Shown: piece after piece, positions 1 to 7,684 of the stretch
Layout: each line of letters opens with the position of its first letter
How positions within the stretch are numbered: position 1 is the first letter of the stretch
Source: Clostridiales bacterium
GTDB lineage: Bacteria > Bacillota > Clostridia > Christensenellales > Pumilibacteraceae
Direction: 5' to 3'
DNA length: 64,000 bases
NCBI GenBank assembly: GCA_022508505.1
Contig: JAFLVC010000006.1
Location: 1 to 64,000, forward strand
The notes under the pieces: generated by a model
Databases searched by the model: none
The model's input: only the letters and a program-made list of their open reading frames with translations
What the model was told of the DNA's origin: nothing
Program-made: the position numbers and the translations under genes

Positions 1-105
1 TAGTAGCTCGTAAGTAGCTGATGAATTTCGACAAACAGTCCATGATTCCTCCACAAATGTATAATTATCTATCTTACAGTATACCAGATTAGGGTACAAA
101 GTACC

Positions 106-127
106 TTACAATAACTATTAATTATTT
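106..127 (+). repeat. Left copy of 22-bp inverted repeat bounding the AT-rich island
   Basis: These 22 bases are identical to the reverse complement of 5253-5274. This copy ends 18 bases before the ATG of the STAND NTPase; the other ends 11 bases before the start of the GNAT-SHMT gene on the opposite strand. The sequence contains an imperfect dyad (AATAA, 7-base spacer, TTATT). The position suggests a shared operator or 5' leader element; a recombination end is the alternative. Confidence 0.75.
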
Positions 128-145
128 AGAGATACTCAAATTCAT

Positions 146-2593
146 ATGGATATAATATACTCACATAAGTTTTATGATAGAAAGGATATTCTTGATTTAC
201 TACTGAAAAATACCCAAAATTTAGTTACAACCAATGATTATAAGAAAATTGTTGCGCTATGTGGCGTTTCTGGAAGTGGAAAAACAAGCATCCTAGATGA
301 GTATTTTCAAAGGTTGTATTCTGAAAAGCATTTTAAATATAAGGATTTCAATAAGCTTAAATTTTTTAAGATAAATCTTGAAGATCGATTCACGCCCGCA
401 AAAATACTCTATCGAATTCGAGAAAAAATTGATTTCAATTGTATACAATTTGATTATGCATTTCTTATATGGTGGAACAAGACGTCAAATATGTCAGTAA
501 TTGATAATTCTTATTATAATCACACCCAAAATGCACTTTTTGATGTTTTAGCATCAGCAGGTATTCCATATATTTCATCATTTTTTGGTTTATTAGATGT
601 TTGGAAAAAGCATAAACCTAAAATAAAAAGCTCATTCTTACTAAATGAAGATGAATATAATTTTTTAATAGAACTTGATAAGAAATCAGAAATAGAAGTA
701 CTGTTTAGCTTGCCAACATTATTAGGACGCGATATCAATAAAAAAATAGGCAAAAAGAACAAACTCGTTTTTCTTATTGATTCGTTTATTGAAAATATGA
801 ATAGAGAAAATCGAAAATGGGTATTAAAGTTTTTTGATGAAATTCCTAATATATTAATGATTATCACAAGTAAAGAGCGATTATCATTTGGCAATAAAAC
901 CCCGACTATTTTTGAACAGCACCAAATTGAAGGTTTGCCTGAGTCTTTTTCTGATGAAATGCTTTTAGATAGGATTAATAACTTATCACCCGAATCACGA
1001 AAAAAAATATTTAGCTTTACTGACGGTTTACCTAGATGCCTTGAGCTTGTAGTATCAAGTATAGAAAATGGTACTATGCAATTAGGTGAACAAGATATTT
1101 TCTGTGTAGAAAATATGGATGAATTTATTATTGCGGTGTTTAACCATCTATCTATACAATTAATTTCAACAATTAAGGCGTTAGCTATTATTAATGTATT
1201 TGACGAAGATACCGTATCATATTTTGCATTTAAAAAAGTAGAGCAATTATCTTTAGAAGAACGAAAAATATTCATGCAATCTAGTTTATTAAAGCACTGT
1301 GGGGAAAATCTTGCTCAGCAACCCACCTTTAAATTATTCGATATAGTCGCAAAGACGCTACAATACCAAATGGATCAAGATGAATTTGTATTGAATTTGC
1401 AGCTTTGTCGTGATTATATCTATAGTAGCTTCTATCGGTTATCAGCTGACACTAAGTTATCTATATTGTTGAATTTAGAAAAAAGCATAGAATTAAAACA
1501 TGATTTAATATCAAACATCGAAGTCATTGAACTGTTAATTGACATCTTTCTATTGTTTGTTGAATTTGGATATTACTCGGAAATATATGATTTTCTTAAA
1601 AATTCACTATCTAAGACTGATGAAGATAATGAGTTTTACAGTCTAATTGAGGGATTTTGTGTTTCTAAGTTATTTGGAAGCAATAAAGCGCTTAAATGCT
1701 ATTCACGCATTAAGCAAGAACAGCGAAAAAAATTCAAACGACATAATAAGACATTGGAATTATTAGAATCGTATTCAAATTCTTTGTGTGGTAATTATAA
1801 TAAGGCTTTGGTGAATTTTGAATCAATATACAAATCTCTACGTAAAGATGAGTTTGATTTTTGGTTTTATGCTAAGGCTAAGATTTATTATGCAGATATG
1901 TTAATATTAAAAGGAGATTTCAAAAAAGCGATTTCAATTTTTAATGAAATAAAAAATGAATTATATAATGCCGGCAATAAGTATTATGACTATTATGAAA
2001 TTGAAAAACAAATTGGGCATTGTTATAGATTTAACTTTTTATTAGATAAAGCAGAAAGTATTTATGAGAGTGGATATTTTGATACAAATAATAATTGTAT
2101 TATATCTTTAAGAAATTACTTTTTAACTACACTATTAGAAACTACGTGTTATTTTAATTTAAAAAAGTTTAAGCATTATATGCGACCGGCTTACAAATAC
2201 AATAAAATATCTGGTCATAAAAATAATATGGCAAAAATTCTTTATGCTAAAGGTATTTATAATATACATTTAAAACAATTCAAACAAAGCAAACGCTATA
2301 TTGCGCAATCTATTAAACTAAATGCCAAATCGAAATATATATCAGGGCAATTGTTCGGATATATTTCACTAGCCTATTTAGAATATGCAGAAAACGGAAT
2401 TATATCAAATGATACATTTACTTCAATTTTAGATATAATTGAGAAAATTAATGTTTATCGTTTTCTACTACTACCAATTTACATTATAAAAAATGATCTA
2501 AATAAAATTGCAGAGTTAAAAAGTCAATTTGATTGGTTAGATTTTGATGCTACTGTTTCAGCTATAAGTAATTTTGTTAAAAGATTGCGATAA
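146..2593 (+). CDS. STAND-type P-loop NTPase with TPR-like C-terminal half
   Basis: An 815-residue protein. It starts almost directly with the ATPase: Walker A GVSGSGKTS at residues 40-48, Walker B LVFLID ending at D212, a sensor-like IITSKER stretch near 240, and a GLP motif at 294-296, the order seen in STAND/NB-ARC signalling ATPases. The second half (about 480-800) is helical with aromatic-rich TPR-like spacing. No HTH, nuclease, TIR or protease effector domain is visible, so it may act as a sensor or switch for partner proteins, or as a regulator whose output domain is unrecognised. The gene is very AT-rich, unlike the chromosome further right. Its last 17 bases overlap tail-to-tail with the convergent dehydrogenase gene. 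There is no strong Shine-Dalgarno sequence (weak GAGA upstream). The family is clear; the role is not. Confidence 0.75.
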   Translation: MDIIYSHKFYDRKDILDLLLKNTQNLVTTNDYKKIVALCGVSGSGKTSILDEYFQRLYSEKHFKYKDFNKLKFFKINLEDRFTPAKILYRIREKIDFNCIQFDYAFLIWWNKTSNMSVIDNSYYNHTQNALFDVLASAGIPYISSFFGLLDVWKKHKPKIKSSFLLNEDEYNFLIELDKKSEIEVLFSLPTLLGRDINKKIGKKNKLVFLIDSFIENMNRENRKWVLKFFDEIPNILMIITSKERLSFGNKTPTIFEQHQIEGLPESFSDEMLLDRINNLSPESRKKIFSFTDGLPRCLELVVSSIENGTMQLGEQDIFCVENMDEFIIAVFNHLSIQLISTIKALAIINVFDEDTVSYFAFKKVEQLSLEERKIFMQSSLLKHCGENLAQQPTFKLFDIVAKTLQYQMDQDEFVLNLQLCRDYIYSSFYRLSADTKLSILLNLEKSIELKHDLISNIEVIELLIDIFLLFVEFGYYSEIYDFLKNSLSKTDEDNEFYSLIEGFCVSKLFGSNKALKCYSRIKQEQRKKFKRHNKTLELLESYSNSLCGNYNKALVNFESIYKSLRKDEFDFWFYAKAKIYYADMLILKGDFKKAISIFNEIKNELYNAGNKYYDYYEIEKQIGHCYRFNFLLDKAESIYESGYFDTNNNCIISLRNYFLTTLLETTCYFNLKKFKHYMRPAYKYNKISGHKNNMAKILYAKGIYNIHLKQFKQSKRYIAQSIKLNAKSKYISGQLFGYISLAYLEYAENGIISNDTFTSILDIIEKINVYRFLLLPIYIIKNDLNKIAELKSQFDWLDFDATVSAISNFVKRLR

Positions 2594-3551
2594 TTTGCTT
2601 ATTCGAATGAATATCTATCTTACTTTTAAATGCGTTGTTGATTTCGTTGAAAGGATGTGTAGAAATAAGATTATCAAATGTAGGAATCCAATAATCATCT
2701 ATTATTTTGGAAGCCGACTTTAAATTAGTTTTTTTACCATTGCGAAGTGGAAATGAAATATGAAGTTCATTCTTTAAAATATACTCATATATTTGCGAAG
2801 TATTTTCCCCATATAAGTGTGACATCGAGCATATTTTTTGACCTTTTTTACAGTTCTGTAAAACGCTAAGAAAGCCTTCCGTTGTATTCGTTGCTTCTAT
2901 AATAATATCGTAATGCTTATTTAAAGAATATTTTCCAATTTTAAAATTATCACATAAATTCTTTACTTTTTCATCGATTATATCATACACATCTATGTTG
3001 CTGCATTTTTTATAAAACTTCAAATAGAATGCCATTAATGTGCCTATGTTGCCAACTCCAAAAATAAGGATAGAACTTTTTGTTTCAATAGGTATATTTT
3101 CTAGTGCATGTATACAACATGATAAAGGTTCCGCAAGTGTACCTAGTATCAAACTCTTTGGCTTAGAAATAACAGTCAAATAAGAGTAGTGTATATCAGA
3201 AAATAGAGCAAACATACGGTTTGAGAAAAGACCTATATCATTCTTGTCACACAGATGAGATAGATTATGTTTGCAGTAATAACAAAGTCCACATCTATAG
3301 TTAAAATCCGTAATTACATAATCTCCTATACCAATATGTTCATTTTTAGATTCAATTACTTCAGCTATTCCTTCGTGCCCAAGACTTAGAGGATAATGAT
3401 TTCGTCTCCCAATATAACACGAGTAATCACTCCCACATATGCCACAATACAGATTACGAACTCTTACATAATCATTTTTAAGCTTACTTAGTTTAACATC
3501 TTTAAATATAAAAGAGCCAGGATTATTGAGAAAAGCAATTCTATTTATCAT
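2577..3551 (-). CDS. Zinc-dependent MDR-family alcohol/polyol dehydrogenase
   Basis: A 324-residue medium-chain dehydrogenase. The GroES-like N-terminal half has the catalytic zinc motif CGICGSD (C39) and GHE (H59, E60), plus four structural-zinc cysteines C87, C90, C93 and C101. The Rossmann half starts with GVGNIG at 165-170. These residues are intact, so it should be an active NAD(P)-dependent oxidoreductase, of the threonine/sorbitol dehydrogenase type; the substrate cannot be read. It lies 3' of the GNAT-SHMT fusion with an 11-base overlap, so the two are one operon and probably act on the same metabolite. It converges on the STAND gene. At about 324 residues it is slightly short for the family. 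Confidence 0.85.
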   Translation of the reverse strand: MINRIAFLNNPGSFIFKDVKLSKLKNDYVRVRNLYCGICGSDYSCYIGRRNHYPLSLGHEGIAEVIESKNEHIGIGDYVITDFNYRCGLCYYCKHNLSHLCDKNDIGLFSNRMFALFSDIHYSYLTVISKPKSLILGTLAEPLSCCIHALENIPIETKSSILIFGVGNIGTLMAFYLKFYKKCSNIDVYDIIDEKVKNLCDNFKIGKYSLNKHYDIIIEATNTTEGFLSVLQNCKKGQKICSMSHLYGENTSQIYEYILKNELHISFPLRNGKKTNLKSASKIIDDYWIPTFDNLISTHPFNEINNAFKSKIDIHSNKQIIAIF

Positions 3552-5241
3552 TTTTCTTGATCCTTCTTATTATATGTTTAACATAATCACAAGCCACTGG
3601 AACATCCTTATAGCACTTTGCAATAATGTCAGCGATATCAACGATATCTTCATCATTATGTAATCCCATACGTGTTGCGCCGGATAATCCTAATCTCAGT
3701 CCATACCCTAAATTATATGGCAATAAGCGATAATTAACATTTATATTTAATTTTTCAAGATTTAAAAAACACGAGAACGATTTATCTTGTGATGGGGTAT
3801 TTATCCAAATGTGGTGAGTCATTGGCTCTGAAAATTGCATGGATCTTTGGACGACTGGTACATTTCTTTGTAATAGAGCCGTTTCCAATTTAAATGTGTT
3901 TTGCAACATCAGTTGAGAATGCTGAATAAGGTCATCATAATGATTAAGCATTAATCCCGCGGTATATATATTGAATACATGCATGTTGGAAACAAATGTA
4001 CTAATATGAGATTTTAACATAAACCAATTATCATTTGTTTCCTTTGTTGCAATTAAAGCCATTTGTGGTCCTGGCAGGTTTTTATGTGTTGTTGATAAAA
4101 TCAGATCGAACCCCATGTCAAATGGATTAACATAATCTCCCGCGATTATATTTGTTAGATATTGTGATGCATCAAAGATTTTATATATGTCATCAGTGTT
4201 TTCTTTAATCCAGCTAAAATCTTCAAATATAAGCCCTTCACTTCTATCAATAAAAATGAATTTGGGCTTAAATTCTTCTATTAATTTTAGAGATGTAATT
4301 TTATTAATTCTGCGATTAGGAATGTCAATAGGAAGACACTTTACTTCCAATCCTAATCGTTCTAATATTTTCAATGTAGAATAATGTCCACCTGCTTCTT
4401 CTGGAAGCAATAACACACGATCTCCAATTTTAGCAATTGACATGAATAGAATTATATGAGCGTGCAAACCCGAAAGCAGGCGCATCGTTACACCTTTTGC
4501 CTTCAATAATAAAGCCCAGGCATCGTAAATCATATTAACATCTTTATTAATAGTATCTCTTCCTGAAAACTGTATTTTTGTATTGTACTTCTGCGAAGAA
4601 GTGCGAAAGGTGTCTGTATTATATAATCCATGTAAGAAAGAAGTAGCAGGATATAATGTGTCATCAAATGGAATATTTTCAACAGGGTTAAGGATTAGAG
4701 AATCGTTAAAGTGTACTTCTTGTTGCATGAGTGAGTTTCTAATAATTGAGCCGACTTTATAACAATTATCTTTTATATTTTTCAAATCTTTTTCGTAGAA
4801 TAATTGTGCTTGACTTTCTCGATATTTTTTTGTTTTCACGAAGCCCTCTTTTTCAAGTAAATGTTGACATGCTAATGCGCTTTCTGAAATGGCTGCTCTT
4901 AATTTTGAATACATGTTTTTTTGGGCAAAACTAATAGCTAAATATAATAAATTTAAACCTATTCCATTTCCACGAGAATTTTCAACAACGTAAAAGCGTT
5001 TTAATTCAGCTACTGTCTCTTCATATGTACGCAGAGCAAGTGTTCCAACAATTTTATCTTCGCTCATAACACACCAGAATGCAGTATTTGGATGTAAATA
5101 TATGTTATCAAAATTACTTTTTTCTAGTTCACTAAGCTCTATGTTGTTAATAAATCCGTTCTTTTTAATAATTTGTTCTTTTAAGAAATTTGCAATTAGA
5201 CTTAGTAACTTCTCATTTCCATCGTACAGAACTAAATTCAT
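3541..5241 (-). CDS. GNAT acetyltransferase fused to an SHMT-fold PLP enzyme
   Basis: A 566-residue two-domain protein. Residues 1-153 are a GNAT acyltransferase with the acetyl-CoA motif RGNGIG at 90-95. Residues about 160-566 have the serine hydroxymethyltransferase fold: LNPVEN at 184-189 corresponds to the SHMT substrate-loop glutamate, D357 to the PLP-pyridine aspartate, and STTHKNLPGP places the Schiff-base lysine at K387. The histidine that stacks on PLP in classical SHMT (DxxH) is replaced by Q360, which points away from housekeeping GlyA and towards an aldolase or threonine-transaldolase-like reaction. Inference: it forms or cleaves a beta-hydroxy amino acid that is also N-acylated, while the downstream dehydrogenase handles an aldehyde or ketone. 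GGAG precedes the ATG on the minus strand. Confidence 0.8.
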   Translation of the reverse strand: MNLVLYDGNEKLLSLIANFLKEQIIKKNGFINNIELSELEKSNFDNIYLHPNTAFWCVMSEDKIVGTLALRTYEETVAELKRFYVVENSRGNGIGLNLLYLAISFAQKNMYSKLRAAISESALACQHLLEKEGFVKTKKYRESQAQLFYEKDLKNIKDNCYKVGSIIRNSLMQQEVHFNDSLILNPVENIPFDDTLYPATSFLHGLYNTDTFRTSSQKYNTKIQFSGRDTINKDVNMIYDAWALLLKAKGVTMRLLSGLHAHIILFMSIAKIGDRVLLLPEEAGGHYSTLKILERLGLEVKCLPIDIPNRRINKITSLKLIEEFKPKFIFIDRSEGLIFEDFSWIKENTDDIYKIFDASQYLTNIIAGDYVNPFDMGFDLILSTTHKNLPGPQMALIATKETNDNWFMLKSHISTFVSNMHVFNIYTAGLMLNHYDDLIQHSQLMLQNTFKLETALLQRNVPVVQRSMQFSEPMTHHIWINTPSQDKSFSCFLNLEKLNINVNYRLLPYNLGYGLRLGLSGATRMGLHNDEDIVDIADIIAKCYKDVPVACDYVKHIIRRIKKNDK

Positions 5242-5252
5242 TATATTTCTCC

Positions 5253-5274
5253 AAATAATTAATAGTTATTGTAA
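5253..5274 (-). repeat. Right copy of 22-bp inverted repeat bounding the AT-rich island
   Basis: On the minus strand this reads the same 22 bases as 106-127 and is followed directly by GGAGAAATATA and the ATG of the GNAT-SHMT gene. The flanks do not match beyond the core, so this is a short conserved element rather than a long duplication. A minus-strand TATAAT lies upstream (complement of 5316-5321) without a good -35. Confidence 0.75.
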
Positions 5275-5388
5275 TGAAAAAAGCATAAGGGTTTCCATAT
5301 GGCAGAAGGAGAGGCATTATATAGTTGTGATGATTTAAAAGTATAGTATTTTCTCCGTAGTACTATGAAATCATATTGCATTAGCACA

Positions 5389-5417
5389 TTGACATAGCTA
5401 ATTTTTTTGTGTATACT
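5389..5417 (+). promoter_or_regulatory. Consensus sigma-A promoter with start site at the start codon
   Basis: TTGACA (5389-5394) and TATACT (5412-5417) are separated by exactly 17 bases. The expected transcription start, about 7 bases after the -10, coincides with the ATG at 5424. The transcript of the sigma-factor gene would then be leaderless or nearly so. Confidence 0.8.
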
Positions 5418-5423
5418 TATTAA

Positions 5424-5951
5424 ATGGCATACGATCCGAAGAACTATAACAAATTGATTACTAAGATACTAAATAGAGTAAAACATGGCAACACGGCGGC
5501 AATGACTGAGTTGTTTGACAAAACATACAATCATTTTTGCGGCATCGCGTTAGTTAAAATATGGGATAAGTCTAAAGCTGAGGATGCGGTAATGTCTATG
5601 TATGAGAATATAATGAAATACATAGAGTCGTTTGACGCAAAGAAGGGCGGTGTCGGCTGGATGTTCACGATTCTAAGCAGAATAATATATAATCTTAATG
5701 CAGAAGAACAAGCAGTTAAGCAATATGAACAGCCTATTATTGACAATAACAGTTTAGATGACATAAACTTGATGTACGAAACAATTGGATTATCTGACTT
5801 TGTATCTGAATTGGACGATGAAGATAGAAAAATGGTCTTTATGCTTTATTTCGAGCGAAGAACGCTGAGTGAAATTGCGGATATTTTGCGCTTAAGTACT
5901 TCGGCGGTACACAAGCGCAAACAGCAAATATTAAAAAAATTGAAAAGTTAG
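5424..5951 (+). CDS. ECF-like RNA polymerase sigma factor
   Basis: A 175-residue two-domain sigma factor. Region 2 (about 21-97) has the helical AEDAVMSMYENIMKYI segment and the aromatic WMFTILSRI segment expected for -10 recognition. Region 4 (about 128-173) ends in a helix-turn-helix, LSEIADILRLSTSAVHKR. There is no Shine-Dalgarno sequence upstream because the -10 box ends 6 bases before the ATG; region 2 starts soon after this ATG, so a much later start would damage the domain. It heads a three-gene unit with a secreted protein and an anti-sigma-like membrane protein, which suggests signalling from the envelope. The cognate promoter cannot be determined here. Confidence 0.85.
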   Translation: MAYDPKNYNKLITKILNRVKHGNTAAMTELFDKTYNHFCGIALVKIWDKSKAEDAVMSMYENIMKYIESFDAKKGGVGWMFTILSRIIYNLNAEEQAVKQYEQPIIDNNSLDDINLMYETIGLSDFVSELDDEDRKMVFMLYFERRTLSEIADILRLSTSAVHKRKQQILKKLKS

Positions 5952-6008
5952 TGATTGAGGTGGAAAGAACGGCTCATACATTACTATTTATATTGTAGGA
6001 GGTTTAAT

Positions 6009-6815
6009 ATGAAAAAAATCAAAAGCTTCATTTATGTGACGTTGGCTGTTTTAAGCCTTAGCCTGCTCGGCGCGTGGATGCCGACAAATGTCGTATCTGT
6101 TGAGGAACGATACGCAGACGTGCAAGTATATTCGCGGTATGCAACAGAAACGATTGATTTTGATGAAAAAAAGACGGATGCGAATATAAACAGCGCGCCG
6201 ATGTATACGGCAGTATCCGGCTTGACAAACGCTTGCGGCGCTGTAGCCGGCACCGAAGTTGTAGCATATTACGATAAGTATTATCCGGACATGATACCCG
6301 ATTGGGAATCATTCTATGCGGCAAGTGGGAAATACAGACCGCAAGACAAGGTTTATATTCCGAGCGTTATGACTGAGCTTTATACGCTCATGCACACAAA
6401 CATAGGAGGCGATGGCGTAAGCGACAGCGATTTCGTCAATGGGCTGACTCAATACATAAATGGTCGAGGATATGGCGTAAGTATGCAGAATGTGGTTAGC
6501 GGCTCAAGCATCGATTTTGCAGCTTGCAAAACTGCGATAGACAACAGCAAAGTAATCGCGTTGTTATCTCGCGCTACGGATGTATATATTTTAAGTGAGG
6601 GGGCAACGCAAGACGTCATAGTCCCGTCCACAATATCCGGATTGCACATCATGATAGCGCGAGGGTATCAGGAAAATAAATATTATAAGAACGGTACACT
6701 ATTTAGAACAGATAGGTATTTAATAGTTTCGACCGGACTGCAGGGCATTGGCACTGCTTGTTATAAGTTGAACAACCACAAATTAAACTACGCATATATT
6801 GTAAACATTGTATAG
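6009..6815 (+). CDS. Secreted C39-like (papain-fold) cysteine peptidase homologue
   Basis: A 268-residue protein starting at the ATG with AGGAGG 6 bases upstream; an in-frame upstream start at 5955 lacks such a site. The N-terminus is a signal peptide (KKIK followed by a hydrophobic stretch to about residue 22). The mature part has TNACGAVAGTEVVAYY with the putative nucleophile C76, and GLHIMIARGYQ with putative H213, the arrangement of C39-like peptidases. No ABC transporter is adjacent, so it is not a typical bacteriocin-leader processing system. It sits between the sigma-factor and anti-sigma-like genes and could be the regulated product or a protease in the signalling cascade. Family call moderate; activity untested. 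Confidence 0.65.
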   Translation: MKKIKSFIYVTLAVLSLSLLGAWMPTNVVSVEERYADVQVYSRYATETIDFDEKKTDANINSAPMYTAVSGLTNACGAVAGTEVVAYYDKYYPDMIPDWESFYAASGKYRPQDKVYIPSVMTELYTLMHTNIGGDGVSDSDFVNGLTQYINGRGYGVSMQNVVSGSSIDFAACKTAIDNSKVIALLSRATDVYILSEGATQDVIVPSTISGLHIMIARGYQENKYYKNGTLFRTDRYLIVSTGLQGIGTACYKLNNHKLNYAYIVNIV

Positions 6816-6823
6816 GGGATTTT

Positions 6824-7504
6824 ATGAAAGACATCGATATAGACAACATTATTGAAAGCGTCAATAGCGAAAAAAAAGAGGAGATGCGCGCACAATTACA
6901 CGCTCGGCTTGGCATGTCACAGAATGAAGAACCTCGGAAGAAAGATCGCAAACGGTTTTTCTCTCCCAAGGTGATTTCGTTTGGGATAGCGGGTCTGTGC
7001 GCCGTTTGCCTTGCAATAGTGTTGCCTATATCATTGCATAAAAGCGCATCGTCGCCGTCGTCAGCCAAATATACCTACAACGCGTCGGATTTTTCCGATG
7101 CGGATTTAGGCTTCACTATTAAGGATTACGCCGAACAGACCGGTAAAAATATATTATATATAGATTGGTACGACATAGCAGATGATTATATGACCACAAA
7201 ATATTTTCTGCCTAACAAAGTAAACGATATTATATATTTGTCCGAGGAGTTATATAACGGCGAGACGGGCGATCATGTTTGCCTTAGTGTTGTAAATACG
7301 AATACGAATGTAGACACTCTTGATTCCATAGAAAAAGCGTGCAATTTTCACTACACATACAATGACACGAATATCGGTTGGTCATACAGTTTGTCATTGT
7401 CAACAGCATATTTTGAATACGACGCATATAAGTACTACATCTTATTGTATGATCCGATAACAGAACAATCGATATTGGATATAGTCAAAAGCATGTTTAA
7501 ATAA
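6824..7504 (+). CDS. Anti-sigma-factor-like single-pass membrane protein
   Basis: A 226-residue protein: a charged N-terminal segment of about 48 residues (IDNIIESVNSEKKEEMRAQL), one membrane helix at about 50-72 (SFGIAGLCAVCLAIVLPI), and an external domain of about 150 residues with no recognised fold. This cytoplasmic-helix / membrane / external topology and the position third in the sigma-factor unit fit an anti-sigma regulator. No zinc-binding HxxxCxxC motif is present, so it is not a ZAS-type anti-sigma factor. It begins 8 bases after the peptidase-like gene behind GGGGA. Function is inferred from context. Confidence 0.6.
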   Translation: MKDIDIDNIIESVNSEKKEEMRAQLHARLGMSQNEEPRKKDRKRFFSPKVISFGIAGLCAVCLAIVLPISLHKSASSPSSAKYTYNASDFSDADLGFTIKDYAEQTGKNILYIDWYDIADDYMTTKYFLPNKVNDIIYLSEELYNGETGDHVCLSVVNTNTNVDTLDSIEKACNFHYTYNDTNIGWSYSLSLSTAYFEYDAYKYYILLYDPITEQSILDIVKSMFK

Positions 7505-7533
7505 AATATATTGGGATTTTGTTTTCGGTGAAA

Positions 7534-7556
7534 AAATAGCGTGGAAATCGCTATTT
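7534..7556 (+). terminator. Hairpin after the sigma-factor cassette
   Basis: An 8-bp stem, AAATAGCG / CGCTATTT, with a 7-base loop, followed by ATTATT. The T-tract is weak, but it stands 30 bases after the last stop codon of the cassette. Confidence 0.5.
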
Positions 7557-7684
7557 ATTATTGGAAGTGCAGAAAAATGTCTTTTTGTAAGCCGCAGGCA
7601 AAGAAGAGACGTTTTTATCATACATAAAAGATAATTTTTCCCACTTTACACATATAAGCAAAGTAATAAATGAGGTGAACGCGC

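Noticed and set aside
520-1275. 251-residue open frame on the minus strand inside the STAND gene
   Set aside because: It overlaps a gene with clear ATPase motifs, is serine/isoleucine-rich as expected for antisense of AT-rich code, and has no domain or ribosome site.
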